From Prinsepia uniflora (taxonomy: Eukaryota; Streptophyta; Magnoliopsida; Rosales; Rosaceae): a stretch of 64,000 bases of DNA. Both the position numbers and the translations under genes were made by a program. The stretch covers positions 58,468,601 to 58,532,600 of the forward strand of contig CM064867.1 of NCBI GenBank assembly GCA_032719365.1, written 5' to 3'. The notes below the pieces were generated by a model that ran no database searches, had not been told where the DNA came from, and saw nothing but the letters and a program-made list of their open reading frames with translations. Shown here one piece after another: positions 24,034 through 34,990 of this stretch. Each line of letters begins with the position of its first letter. The first letter of the stretch is position 1.

Positions 24034-24934
24034 TGCTGCGAGATTGAGTCGCAAGGGTGTACTTAGAAGTCGTAATTTTTGAATTGAAACGTGAGATCCA
24101 GGTACGAACGGATGACGTAAGTGACGTCTTGTGACATAGGGGTCAGTTTTTCGGATTTGGTAGTACGCGATGATTTGGCTTCAGATCATGACAGACGTTG
24201 CGATCTGTTTAGCCTACCGACCGAGGTCACTGAGTGTGACTCTTAAGTAGGTAGTGCTGAGTGTCATAGTATGACATGGGATGAACATGGATGTCACCAT
24301 CTTGGATTTGTCCCTAGGTGGGACGACGAGGAGTGATGTGACAGCTAGGAGTTCAAGAGCGTGTAAGAACCGAACACCTAGGCTGTGAGTGAAATTTGAT
24401 TGACGTGATGAGTAGATGATATTTAGCGTCACAGGATGTGACGAGTGAGTGTCCGAGGTGATGGATTGACATTCGCTTGGTGCGACAGTAGTTTGTGGTT
24501 GGAAGTTGCCAGAGTGCAATGTTTTAGTAGGTCGAGTGACACCCTGATGTTGAGGTAATGTGGGTGCACTGGTGTGTTGTGAACTTTAGACGATGGGTTG
24601 ATCACGATCAATCGGTATGTCGGGTTGAGAGTACCCGAGAGTACGAGTATGTCGTAAGTTGGATAGAGTCCTAGATGGACGTGAGTGGTGATCGGATAAG
24701 ATCCGATGAGTGACAGTTTGGAGACTCGAAGTGAGTCTAGATGACAAGTGGTATCACTGAGTGATGCGAGATACGATACGAGGACTCGAGAACGAGTCGA
24801 GATCAGAGTGGCACAGCGAAAGCGCACTGAAGCCTGGAGTCGCCAGCTGGTCACAATTGTTGTGACCTGTGATGGTAACAGAGCACTGGGTATCCGATGT
24901 GTTCGGATCACAGTGAATTGTTGGGACTCTTCTG

Positions 24935-25060
24935 AGAGTCAGTTTGGGTATAAGAATTTGAGAGAGTTGACTCATACGAGCAGTTAGAGTCAGTTTGGGT
25001 ATAGGAAATTGAGAGAGTTGATTCGTACGAGAAGTTAGAGTCAGTTTGGGCATAGGTCTG
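24935..25060 (+). repeat. 51-bp tandem repeat, about 2.5 copies
   Basis: AGAGTCAGTTTGGGTATA starts units at 24935, 24986 and 25037, with an exact 51-bp period for the two full units. 51 is a multiple of three, so frames stay open through the repeat, but no protein is recognised. Confidence 0.88.
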
Positions 25061-25540
25061 AGCATGACCTACGAGATGTGATTCGTGCCATTGTGATGGC
25101 AGGATCTGTAGGATGTTGTCTGATCTGATGCTTAACAGGATGTCAGCTCAGAGGTGATAGCCCTTAGTGTGGATGCGTTTTCAGCCTGACGACTGTCAGA
25201 TGGAATGTGTCAGTGTGTCAGACTGAGAAGCCGTTTGGATGTCAGATTTGGTATGGCTGACCTGTCAAGTGAGTGACAGGCGTAATCGATGAGTGTCGAC
25301 ATTTTGTCTCGAGTGAGACATACGAGCAGACGTGTAGTTCTCGAGAGTGAATTGAAGCTTTGGAGGCTCCAATGACGGTACGTACCAAGGATGGTACCGA
25401 TGAGCACGGTATGTATGTTGGACGTGTACTGCTACACGAGTGTTCTCGTGTGAGTACAGCGATCTAAGTCGAGGAACAAGGTTGGATTCCACAATTTGGT
25501 TGTGGAATCAGGTCGATTTGAATTTCGAGGACGAAATTCT

Positions 25541-25554
25541 TTAAGGGGGAAGTT
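25541..25554 (+). other. Polypurine tract of element A
   Basis: TTAAGGGGGAAGTT abuts the 3' LTR start at 25555. It follows the phrase AATTTCGAGGACGAAATTC, which also precedes the tract in element B and (reversed) in the 57529 element. Confidence 0.85.
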
Positions 25555-28500
25555 TGTGACGACCCGTCCCGAATTAGCGAGATTAATTAAGATTTAATGA
25601 CAGATTAGCGAGACTAATCAGAGATTAGGCGAGGATTAGCAGACGTTCGGGCGAAATGATGATTTTGTCCCTGAAATGGGCAAATCGTTGACTTTTCGTT
25701 CAGTCTATCAAATGAACTTTGGCCGATGATTGTGACGTAGTTCGTGATGTCACGAGTTCATAGACAGGTGGCACGCTCGATTCCGACATTCGGGGAAGAA
25801 GTTATGATGTTTGGAAGTTCGAGGGCATTTTGGTAATTTAGTTGAAAAAGGGCAAACGGTTGACTTTTGACCTGAGAGGTCTGATGGCCGAGGGCCAAAG
25901 ACCGTTACGTAGATCGGGACGATATGAACCTGTAGACAGGCGGCACGTCGAATTCGGACGTTCGACGAAGAAGTTACGGTTCACGGAAGTTTAAAGGTAC
26001 TATTTACGGTGACACGTTTTACGAGGCAAAAAGTGAAGTTTTGTCTTTTGTGGGCCCAACTGATTTTCAGTGGACCGATGGATGAGTGACAAGTGTCACC
26101 CATCCACTGGCCATTCCCTTACATTCATGCATCCTCCCCATTGCATCGATTATTAATTTTCTTTGTTCCCAAATGAAATCGATCAAACCAATCTCCCCAA
26201 AAAAAGCCCAACCCAAACCCCTGTGTCATGACCAGTGAGGACCAGAGAGTGAGGAGATGATTGGTGGTGGTGGCTGGCTAGGACGGCGCTGCCATGCACA
26301 GTGGAGGCACAAAACCGATAGGTACACGGTTTATCCATTTTTTCCCATATAATTCGATTTATACATTATGGGCGGTATTAGGTGACTAGGAGGTGCTTAG
26401 TAGGATGTAAGGAAGGTTGTAAGATGATTTTGGTTGGTAGTTGTGGCTGAGAAGCCGTGGGGAGGTGGTTGAAATTTTGGACCGTGAGGTTCAAAATCAA
26501 ACCTTGGGATTTAGTTGTTTTCCTCTAGGTTTTTTTATTAGAATTGATAGGAATTCAGAAAATAGGATTTTTGGGATTGATTAGGGATAAAACGGACGAA
26601 AAATGAAGATGGGAGAGCCTTGGATCGGTCACGCCGGTCCAGCAGACTGGATTTGCAGGAAAAACCGTGCTGGTCGGTTCGGACCGGCCTGGCAGAAGGT
26701 AGGGGATGATCAACAGTGCCGACGCTTGGGCCCACGCGCAAGCCACCTCTAGGGGCGCGTGCGGGGATGTGAGAGGGTTTTTGGGGGTGGTTCCAACATT
26801 TTATTTCATCTATTCGATGTAACGAACATTTTGGGACTAGTTTCGTGTCAATCGGACATCGTTTCTATATAGTTCGGGACGTCCGAAGATTTAAGATCGG
26901 CTTTAAAAATAGTTAGAAATTCTGGAAAATTACGGGGCTTTAGTGAGGGGTTATATAAGTAGTGAGTAACCCTCTAAATGAATTTGGACATGTTCGGGAA
27001 TCCCGGAGGCGATGGTTGACCCGGGAGACGATTATGGCACGTGTATCGAGGCGCAGCTTCAGACGGTCTGTGAGTGGACCTTTCTTTCGAAATTTAGGCA
27101 TGCATAAATTTTTTATAAGTATTTTAATATATGTTTTGTGTTGCCCTGATTGCAATTGTTTGTGGTAGCCTAGGATTTACGTATTTGCACGTATTTCGAG
27201 ATTTCCAGTTTTATATGATGCATATACGTTCTAGGTTTTCGACGAGGGTTTAATAAATGGATTTTGGATTTAGAAACGTGAACCCAGGCGTGAGACCCAA
27301 TTTATTTACAAACTCTCGGACTTGGAGTCGATTTGAATTGACGAGGAATCGGACCGAGGGTCCATTTGTGTTATACGATTGGGCCGGGGACCTAGTTGGT
27401 TTACGATTCGGGTTTGAGGCCCAGTTAGTGGTACTATCGGGCTTGATGCCCCGTTGATTTATGATATCGGGCCTGAGACCCATTTAGTTGAGATATCGGG
27501 CTTAAGGCCCAGTTGGTTGTGAAATCGGACGTGAGGTCCTATTAGTTTATGGTTTCGGGCCTAGGGCCCAGTTTATTGTGACATCGGGCTTGAGTCCCAG
27601 TTCAGTTTATGAAAGGAGAATTCGGGCATGAGACCCAGTTAAACTGTGGATTTAGGCCGAGGCCTGTGAAAGTAATTTGAGTCGGATTCGAGGAATCTTG
27701 TTGAAATGAATCGGGTATGAGACGCAGATGAGAAATGTATTTGAGAAAGAAAGAAAGTATTTGAAATGAATGAACCCTCCATATGATTTATATGGTCTCC
27801 TCCTGCGTCGACCTGGAGAGTCACGATCCACAGACCAGAGTGGGTATCCCCATAGGGATCCCGTTCCAGGAGTGGTGGTTCCTTATTATGATGTGGTCCC
27901 GGACCAGATTCCGTAGAGATATGTGGACTAGATCCAGAGAGAGAGCTCAGACTAGATCCATTGATTGAGCCTCCCAGATGGAGATTCCTGGGAGAAGACT
28001 CGGAGTGAGACCCCGAGTAGTGTGCACACTAATATAGATTTGCCATCGTGACTATATCGGGGATATGTTCCCTAGGGGCTGTGTGCCCCGAGTTGGCATC
28101 TTCTCCGGAAGTGTCTAGGATGGGTTATACGTACGAGTACGTATGTGATTCTGATGGAACATAGTTTTAGAGCGGTGGCCCTGTGTTTTATGATTTAGAA
28201 ATGGTTTTGGGGCGAGACCCCGTATTCGATGTTTTAGAAATGATTTGGGGGCGGAGACCCTGTATTGTGTGTTTTGGTATTTCACTGAGAATGATTTGGG
28301 CTGAGTTCCCACATATATGACTTTACGAGTGTTTGTGATTACAGGCCGGGGACCTAAATGGATTTACGGTTCATGACGGTTTATGGGAACCGGCATGAAC
28401 CCTTGAGAGCTTTTTATGGGTCATGACGGTTTATGGGGCCGGGAATGAACCCTTGAATGATTTTGAGATGTTTGACAAATAGTTTTACGAATGTTTTGCT

Positions 28501-28806
28501 AAATGGTATTTGAATGCATGCATACGCTTTTATTGAAGGGCATAAATGTCTTTGTATGAAAAAGTTTTTAATGAAATTATTATTTTTGTCCATTTACGAC
28601 TTTTAATGTTTTAATGCTCTTCAGGTTGATCGCGGACACGGGCTGTAGCAGAGACGAGACATCACTCTTCTCCTCCTACGATCCTGATGCACTCTGATAG
28701 CCCCGGCGAGGGCAGAGATGGAATTTTCCCTGGTCTGACACGTGGTGTCAGACGAGATCAGGCGGGTCCCACGTTAATCCCGGGGGATTTGGGACCGGTC
28801 CTGACA
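25555..28806 (+). repeat. 3' LTR of element A
   Basis: Same layout as the 5' LTR. GTGAGTGGAC is near 27070, but its partner near 28589 has decayed (GTCCATTTAC). The terminal hairpin is perfect here (28733-28753, loop GTG). By hand count the first 130 bp differ from the 5' LTR by about ten bases, whereas stretches such as 26330-26540 are almost identical. Confidence 0.92.
28733..28753 (+). promoter_or_regulatory. Conserved LTR-terminal hairpin, element A 3' LTR
   Basis: Perfect arms GTCTGACAC and GTGTCAGAC around loop GTG, about 50 bp before the LTR end. The 5' LTR copy has one arm mutated. Confidence 0.65.
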
Positions 28807-28811
28807 GTAGG

Positions 28812-29351
28812 CCTCTCGCGCATGCGTAGAGGTTATCTTCAACCTCTCGCGAGTTCTGTTATTCGGGTCACCCTACTCGACGACTCAACCCAACAATATA
28901 TTCATCATTTCATGTTAATTTCCATTGCGTTATTCACCAAACCTACTCATCTTAAGTGGTCGTTTTCAATCCTCTCGAATTTCTGGGGTGTTAAACATGC
29001 GGTGGTGCTCGGTGCTTTGGTTTTTTTTTTTTTCTTTCTGTTTTCTTTTTAGTTTGTTCTTCTGTTTTTTCTTTTTTACTTTTTGGAACCGTTTTTCTAC
29101 GAAACTTTATTTGGTTTTCTTCTAGTTAATTTTAGCAGCCCTTTTTTATTTCGGTTATGCCCTTCACCCTTTGTGGCACTTTTCCGACCCTTCCATCTAT
29201 GGAAGATTTTCCCTCTCATCTCTTGGAGATTTGCAAAGTCCTTCTAGACCTATTTTCTCATCTCCACTTTAGCCTCCTTCCATCATACCTCAATTTCTTC
29301 CTTTTCCACCATACAATTCCCTTGGAGGCAATGGACCTTATACACTCTGCC
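28812..29351. other. Host repeat between element A and the next solo LTR
   Basis: GCCTCTCGCGCATGCGTAGAGG (near 28811) echoes the GCGCGTG palindromes of LTRs read on the minus strand, so part of this may be an older LTR in reverse. From about 29020 the text becomes T-rich and then C/T-rich. No gene is recognised; an open frame at 29157-29387 runs into the next LTR and is not convincing. Confidence 0.3.
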
Positions 29352-29356
29352 ACTGA

Positions 29357-32285
29357 TGTAACGACCCGTCCCGGAAACCAAGATTAGTTTAGTGGTTAAT
29401 GACGGATTAGTGAATTTAACCGAAGATTAGGTGGGTACTTTCGGACGGACGATGCAAAATGACGATTTTGCCCCTAGAATAGGCAAAAATGTTGACTTTT
29501 AGTTCGGGCGGTCAAAAGGACTTTGACCGATGACCGTGACGTAGTTCAGGACATCACGAGTCCGTAGACAGGTGGCATGTCCAATTCCGACATCCGAGGA
29601 GGAAGTTATGATGTTCGGAAGGTTGAGGGCATTTCCGTAATTAGGTTAAAAAGGGAGAATTTGTTGACTTTTTGCACGAAAAATTTTCTTCACGCAAACT
29701 GAGGACCGTTAGGTAGGTCTCGATGTCCTGAGTACAACGACAGGCGGCACGCCGTCATCGGACGACGGATGGTTAATTTACGGGTCTAGAAGATTGAAGG
29801 GCAAAATGGTCTTTTGGCACGTTGGGATTGGTGAGCAATCAGATAGGGACACTTGGGCCTAAGTTGTTGGATATTTTTGGACTGAACCATTAATTTGAGG
29901 ACACCTGGCCAGCCTAGGTACTTCTACCAAATTCGTACATGGTTAAATGTTTAATTGCGTTTATAGTTTAAATGGAGAAATAGGGACAGAGGACGTCGAT
30001 CATTTTTCCAGTGTGTGAGAGGGTCGTGCAAGTCCTTGGTGGTGGTGTGTTAGAGACCAGAGGGGTGTTATGTTGTGTGTGGAAGTGTTTAGGGGAAAGT
30101 TCGACTGAAGAGGGACTGCGAGAAGTGGAAAAACTAGAGAAAACAGAGGAGAAATTGTGGACGGGTGTGGAACCTCAATCGATCAACTTAGTTTAATTTG
30201 ATCTGTGGAAGTGATTAGGGAGTTAAGGATTGCTGTTTGGACCTTAGGAAGCACGGTTGAGGTCACGGCGGAGGTCAGAAAACGGTAAGTTATCGGTTTT
30301 CCCCTGTTTTTCCAGTTTTGGTTCAGATTGGAAGTTGTTGGTTTTGGGGAGATGTCGAGTCGTTCTAATGCTCATTACAGTTATAGGGGGTTGATACTGA
30401 GCTAAGGAATCGAACTCGTGCCTGAGAAGACTGGTGGTGGCCGGAACCAAGGACTAAATTTTTTTTGGATTTGTTGCTCGATTTGGAAGGTAAGAAACAG
30501 GCTCAACCTTCACGATTTAACTAGCTAAATTAATAAGTTGTGGTTGGACGAAGCTAATGGACTAAAAAGGACTGAAAAAAAACCTGAAATTGCCTGAAAA
30601 CCGTGAACGCCGGTTTAGCCTAGACCGGACCGGTTCGAACCAGGTGAACCGGGTTCACCTGAGGTTAACGACGACACTGTTCACGCGCGTGGGTCTCACG
30701 CGCAGAAACTTCCAGACGCACGTGGGGGCGCGTGAAGGGTATTTTGGGGAATATTCCAACACGACTTTTAAAGTATTCGATGTAACGAACATTTTGGCAC
30801 TGGTTTCGAGTCGATCAGACATTTTCTCAATAAGTTTCGGGATGTCCGAAGGTTTTAGGCCTCGGTTAAAAATAGTTAAAAATTCGGGAAAATTATGGGG
30901 CTTTAGTATGACCATTGTGAAGTAGTTAGTGGCCTTTATATGAGATTTAGATAGGTTCAGGAAAACCGAGGATAGTGGATTGGCTGGGAACGGCATAGGT
31001 GCGCGTGTATCGAGACGACGATGCTATGGTCTGTGAGTGGACTTTGCTTTCTAACTCTTGATGCATGCATATATGTTTTTATATGTTTTCTATACATGAT
31101 TCTATGATTTGATTTATGATCTTGATAGTTTATGGTTTTGCACGTTTTTCGAAGTATTTTACGGAATTTCACGTTTTACGAGTTTTCGAACGATCTTGTG
31201 ATTGAGTCATGGTTTTAATGATTTGATTTTGGGATTTTAAAGATGATTTGATTTTAATGATTTGAAATGGATTTCGGAAAAATGATTTCAGGCTTGGAGC
31301 CCTGTTCATGTGATTAAGATTTTGGATTTGGTTTTCGAGATTTGGAAAGGAAGTCTGGACTTGGGTTCGGGATGATGGTTCCAGATGCTAGCTTACGGAA
31401 TCAATGTTGCGAATTCGACTGTGGATTTTCTGTGGTTTTCACTGATTGAAGGAAAAATGGTTTTGGGTTTCAAGACCCGGAAAAAGAGAAAAATCCACTG
31501 GATCTGGTTTTGAGTTTAAAGACTCGGATTGATTGACGGGGGGGAGGGCCCTGGATTGATATGTTTTGAGTTTAAAAACTCGGTATATATTTTGAGTTTA
31601 AAGACTCGGTTATGATACCCCCTGAGGCCTATGATTGTGTTTTGAGTTTAAAGACTCGTTGATATCCCGGAAAGGCCTGGTTAATTGCGCATTGTGTTTT
31701 GAGTTTAAAGACTCGGGCGCACTTGAGATCCAGTAAACTTGTATGATTGATGTTTTTCACTGGTTTTGGGCAGTGGCCCGGATGAATTGGATTTGACGAG
31801 TTTTGGGACTAAGTTCCCGGATTTGAGATTGATTTGAGATTTGAGGCTGAGGCCTGGATTTGAATAGCAGATTTGATTCGGGTCTTGAAATGATTTTTCA
31901 ATGATGGTTTTTGATATGAATGGTTTCATGACTTGTATTGATATGCATGCATTGGTTTTTAAATTGAGGGTATAAATGTAATTGTTTTATTGAACTTATA
32001 CTTTGTTTTTGTCCACTCACAGTCTTTTCTTGTTTTGATACCCTCCAGGTTGTTGCGGTACGGGCTGTTGGTTGAGAGAGACGGATACATCACACCCGAG
32101 ATCCACAGGAGTTCGGTACACTCTGGGAAGTCCGGTTACTTTTGGGATGGTTGGATCGAGAATCGCTTGTCCGACTTACGTGTCACATGAAGGTTGGACA
32201 TCAGTTTAGCCTTCGTGCCATACGTAAGTTAGACGGGATCAGGATTTAGCTCTTAATCCCGGGGGATTAGGGGTTGGTCCTGACT
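29357..32285 (+). mobile_element. Solo LTR (2929 bp), target duplication ACTGA
   Basis: It starts TGTAACGACCCGTCCCGG and ends GGTTGGTCCTGACT (the final A of TGACA has become T). ACTGA flanks both sides (29352-29356, 32286-32290). It has a GTAAGT donor-like site at 30285, GCGCGTGGGTCTCACGCGC near 30686, GTGAGTGGAC at 31033-31042 and GTCCACTCAC at 32011-32020. Five GAGTTTAAAGACTC-type dyads lie between 31512 and 31714. No internal region remains. Confidence 0.92.
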
Positions 32286-32290
32286 ACTGA

Positions 32291-32710
32291 AGTCCATCTT
32301 TCAACCCAGTGGCTATTTTGGTACTCAATTTTTTTTAAAAAGTGCTTTACGCACTCGTTGAATAGATTTGGGTGCGTACTTTTCAGATGATATGCTCACC
32401 CTCATTTTCTACTGACTTCTTCGGTTTCACCTTCACTCTCCTTACTTCCGGTGGTTTTGTGTTTTCTGGATCGCGACGACTCGGGCAGTGGCTAATGGCG
32501 GCAGATTGGTTGATTGCCGACCCCTTTCCTTATTAGATCTTGTATTACTTTTGGGCAGTTTTATGTTTATGTTATTCGACTTATATGCACATGAATTTGG
32601 TGTTTCTTTTGTGTATGTTTGTCTCTTCTAAGTTCTTTTATTAGCGAGTTTGTATTACTTTATAATATTTTCTTATTAATGAAATGCTTATTTTCTTAAT
32701 TAAAAAAAAA
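32291..32710 (+). other. 3' end of the poly(A)-tailed retroposon
   Basis: A T-rich 3'-UTR-like stretch ending in a short A-run (32702-32710), followed by the 14-bp duplication at 32712-32725. It lacks LTR-type ends. A LINE or other LINE-mobilised sequence is the simplest reading. Confidence 0.5.
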
Positions 32711-32814
32711 GGATGATAGTTCTACTATCAAGGTCATCTGCATCGACCAAAAATATTATTATTTAACAGAGGTTATTAATTTGTCAAGTATTAAATTATC
32801 GCAGTTCTATTGTA

Positions 32815-33953
32815 AGCTCAACTTCTAAAGTGAATAATTTGCTGTTTAATTACGATTAGCAAGTCATCGGATCACATATATGCGCTCATAAACTCAAATC
32901 AACCTTACCCATAAGAAAAGGGCAAAAAAAAAACCCAATATTTTTATAGATATTAAAAGAAAACTCAAGCTAGGGTATCTCAGTCCAAATGGATCTCAAA
33001 TTAATTTTAATTGGCTTTTTTGGTTCGGTGATACATTGCAACAATTAGCAGTGAGAAAGTTTTTAATTTTTTATTTTTCCTACCGGATCATAGGTTTGGA
33101 CTTTATGGGTTTTTTTTATTTATTTTATTTTCCAGCATAGTTTGAGAAACCACCAAATTGACCACATATTTAGTTTTAAATCGCAGTACTCAATTGTGAC
33201 TAATTCGAATGTTTCACATGTTCATCGAACTTGGTTGAAAATACCAACAGTATTCTAATGAGGGTAGACATGTGCACCGTGGTGTGGGGTTGGCAATGGA
33301 TGAAATTAGATTGTATCAGATCATAAATTCTATTTTATTTAAATATGTTAAATTTAATACAGTCTGTTTAATTATTATTAAAGATGACCAATCTGAATCT
33401 AACCATTAATAAGTCAAGTAACTCATATAATTCATTTAATAAACAGATCATATTTGAAATTTGATTATCCTATGAGGTGTTTAACTCATTTCAACTATTT
33501 GACTTTCTAACTTTACGAATTTATGTTATACACCTTAAAAATTCAATATATGCTACAAATTATCATCAATAATATAATATAAATATGTTCCAAAATTATC
33601 TTAAAATTGAAAAGATTTAATCGGAATATAAGTATAATGGGTAGATATATATATATATATATGTTAGTAATTAACACATTTATTAAATGGGGGTAATAGA
33701 TCATTGCTCGGGTTAATGAGGGACCAAAATCCTCCCGTTTATTAAATGTGACCCAAGAATAACTTAAAATTATAACGGTGCATATTGATTTGGATAAATT
33801 TTGTGCGAGTTAAAATTGCAACCCCTAATGTGGTTTTCTTTGTTTAATTATATATGCAAAAGATATCATACTTTTCCTAAATGAAGTAGATTAATTATTA
33901 CTCATTCTTATAGTTCAAAGAAACAAGCTATAATTGATGTGCAAGACTGACTA
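32815..33953. other. AT-rich intergenic, downstream of the prolamin-like gene
   Basis: No gene or transposon end is recognised. An (AT)n run lies near 33643-33662. This is one of the few stretches of low-copy-looking DNA in the right half. Confidence 0.4.
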
Positions 33954-34421
33954 TTAAATGGAAGGAGCGGGTGAGCCAGCTTGTACATTTGACACACAAT
34001 TGTTCCATATTTGAAAACCCTTATGCAATGCTTCTGAAGCTTTTGGTTTGTGCAGCGGGCTTAAGAGGAGTAACTTTACTAATCCAATGTGGCAATCATA
34101 TCCTATATGCACAAGGCTTTCACAACAATTAGCTGTGATGAGAGACTTCCTTTGATTAAACAAACTTATGTAGATTTCGTCACCACATTGTGGGGTTATC
34201 TGGTCCGCACATTCTGCCAGGTGCCTATAATATCCTGGCGAGGGTTCTGGAGGATAGACAAACGGATGATTGCCTTCCTGACGAAAGGAATCTTCCGGAC
34301 TAGGACTTATTGATTCGTCAACAACAAAATCATAATCTCTAGTTGGAGATGAAAATCCAGGTTCCACGAGTAGTGAAAAGGCCAAACCCACCATGACCAA
34401 CATGATTTCAAATCTTGCCAT
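33954..34421 (-). CDS. Small secreted prolamin-like (ECA1/EC1-type) cysteine-rich protein
   Basis: A single-exon frame of 155 residues. Residues 1 to about 25 form a signal peptide (hydrophobic LVMVGLAFSLLV). A low-complexity, Pro/Ser/acidic linker follows (about 26-66), then a domain with six cysteines at 71, 79, 99, 100, 110 and 142, including the CC pair and the GYDCH motif. This spacing fits the plant prolamin-like domain family (Pfam PF05617), which includes egg-cell secreted EC1 and DD11-type proteins expressed in female gametophytes. The role here is inferred from family only. I chose the ATG at 34419-34421 (context AACCATGGC). The frame extends four codons further upstream but without an ATG. 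TATAAAAA lies about 64 bp upstream on the coding strand. The frame is intact and stops at TAA (33954-33956), so it is likely functional. Confidence 0.87.
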   Translation of the reverse strand: MARFEIMLVMVGLAFSLLVEPGFSSPTRDYDFVVDESISPSPEDSFRQEGNHPFVYPPEPSPGYYRHLAECADQITPQCGDEIYISLFNQRKSLITANCCESLVHIGYDCHIGLVKLLLLSPLHKPKASEALHKGFQIWNNCVSNVQAGSPAPSI

Positions 34422-34484
34422 GGTTGAGCTCAATATTGTGATTCTTGGAAGTTTTGTATAATATTTGAAGAATGCTTTCGCAGA

Positions 34485-34492
34485 TTTTTATA
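34485..34492 (-). promoter_or_regulatory. TATA box of the prolamin-like gene
   Basis: TATAAAAA on the minus strand, 64 bp before the ATG, leaves room for a short leader. It is the best TATA match near the gene. Confidence 0.6.
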
Positions 34493-34985
34493 CTATTTGC
34501 GATTTATTAGTACGTTCAGATACACATAGTTAACGTATGTATTAATTAATGGGTTAATAATATCGGTCTACACTAACTAGACCACAGTTATAATTGCATT
34601 AAATGAAACTATAAATTTGTAACCACAAAGTATAGTGCAGTTAGCACTAAATTGTCCCCAAGGATAGAGCTACCTTGACGCCAGTAATTTTTTCACTTAC
34701 ATCTTTACTATATATATATATAATTTAGACAAATATCGTTAAAATTCTTAAAGTTTATTTCCCTTACTTTTCTTATTTCTTTCTAATTGTTTCTATTAAT
34801 ATGTGTGTTTCACCTTACAAATATCGTTAAAATGCCTTGTTAATTACTACAAACCGTGGCGGGTGCGCCTACCAAGGTATGAAGTTGACCCCTTCCCTCC
34901 CAAAAAACTTGCCCTGATCGAAGTTGTCCACAAATGTTCGAAAAAATCCCTCAATGAACCTTGAGTGGGGGAAAAATTCAAGATA
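34493..34985. other. Upstream region of the prolamin-like gene
   Basis: AT-rich sequence with no gene seen. It ends at CTCAA (34986-34990), the left target site of the large nested element. Confidence 0.35.
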
Positions 34986-34990
34986 CTCAA

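Larger units (their letters stand above)
22660..25540 (+). other. Non-coding interior of element A
   Basis: No transposon protein is recognisable in any frame. The first part (GTCGAGGATGTG, 'catcaacct') resembles the start of element B's interior near 40780, so A and B derive from related non-coding interiors. Two tandem repeats are embedded (23881-24033 and 24935-25060). Short minus-strand frames near 24429-24911 look like chance. Confidence 0.75.
19352..28806 (+). mobile_element. Complete non-coding LTR retrotransposon 'A' (9455 bp)
   Basis: LTRs of 3242 bp (19352-22593) and 3252 bp (25555-28806) start TGTGACGACC and end GGTCCTGACA. A primer binding site follows the first and a polypurine tract precedes the second. 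Flanking 5-mers are GTACG (19347-19351) and GTAGG (28807-28811), a target duplication with one change. The 2961-bp interior (22594-25554) has no gag, protease, reverse transcriptase or integrase motif that I can see, and only short frames. By layout it is a LARD-type non-autonomous element (very long LTRs, non-coding interior) that would need proteins from another element. Confidence 0.9.
17627..32710 (+). mobile_element. Poly(A)-tailed retroposon (probable LINE) with 14-bp target duplication, itself heavily invaded
   Basis: GATGATAGTTCTAC occurs at 17613-17626 and, straight after an A-run (32702-32710), at 32712-32725. A 14-bp duplication plus a terminal A-run is the signature of LINE-type target-primed insertion. 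The 3' part (about 32291-32701) has no LTR features and ends with an ATGAAATGCTTATTTTC-type stretch. A short GCAGATTGGTTGATTGCC phrase near 32504 vaguely recalls the ADWL end of LINE RNase H, but this is weak. The interval now contains Cassandra, element A and a solo LTR. I could not establish which of the remaining bases (17627-18339, 19060-19346, 28812-29351, 32291-32701) belong to the retroposon and which to other repeats. Confidence 0.55.
17516..32812. mobile_element. Emigrant/pogo-like DNA element split by later insertions, TA duplication
   Basis: The left end reads CAGTTAAACCCCTATAAATTAATA from 17516, close to the CAGTAAAACCTCTATAAATTAATA end I recall for Emigrant/Lemi1-type pogo elements. 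The right end (32789-32812) is its inverted counterpart, 17 of 24 positions by hand count. TA lies just outside each end (17514-17515, 32813-32814). Sub-terminal phrases TTAGCGAGATATTAATT (left) and CAGAGGTTATTAATTTGTC (right) also fit the family. Only about 100 bp on each side remain next to the insertions. No transposase is visible, so it was probably a MITE. Confidence 0.65.

Noticed and set aside
31512..31714. Regularly spaced short palindromic repeats resembling a CRISPR array
   Set aside because: Eukaryotic LTR context, irregular spacing and repeated spacers; the units belong to a retrotransposon LTR.
34422..34433. Upstream extension of the prolamin-like protein by four residues
   Set aside because: The upstream codon is TTG, not ATG; the ATG at 34421 has good context and gives a normal signal peptide.
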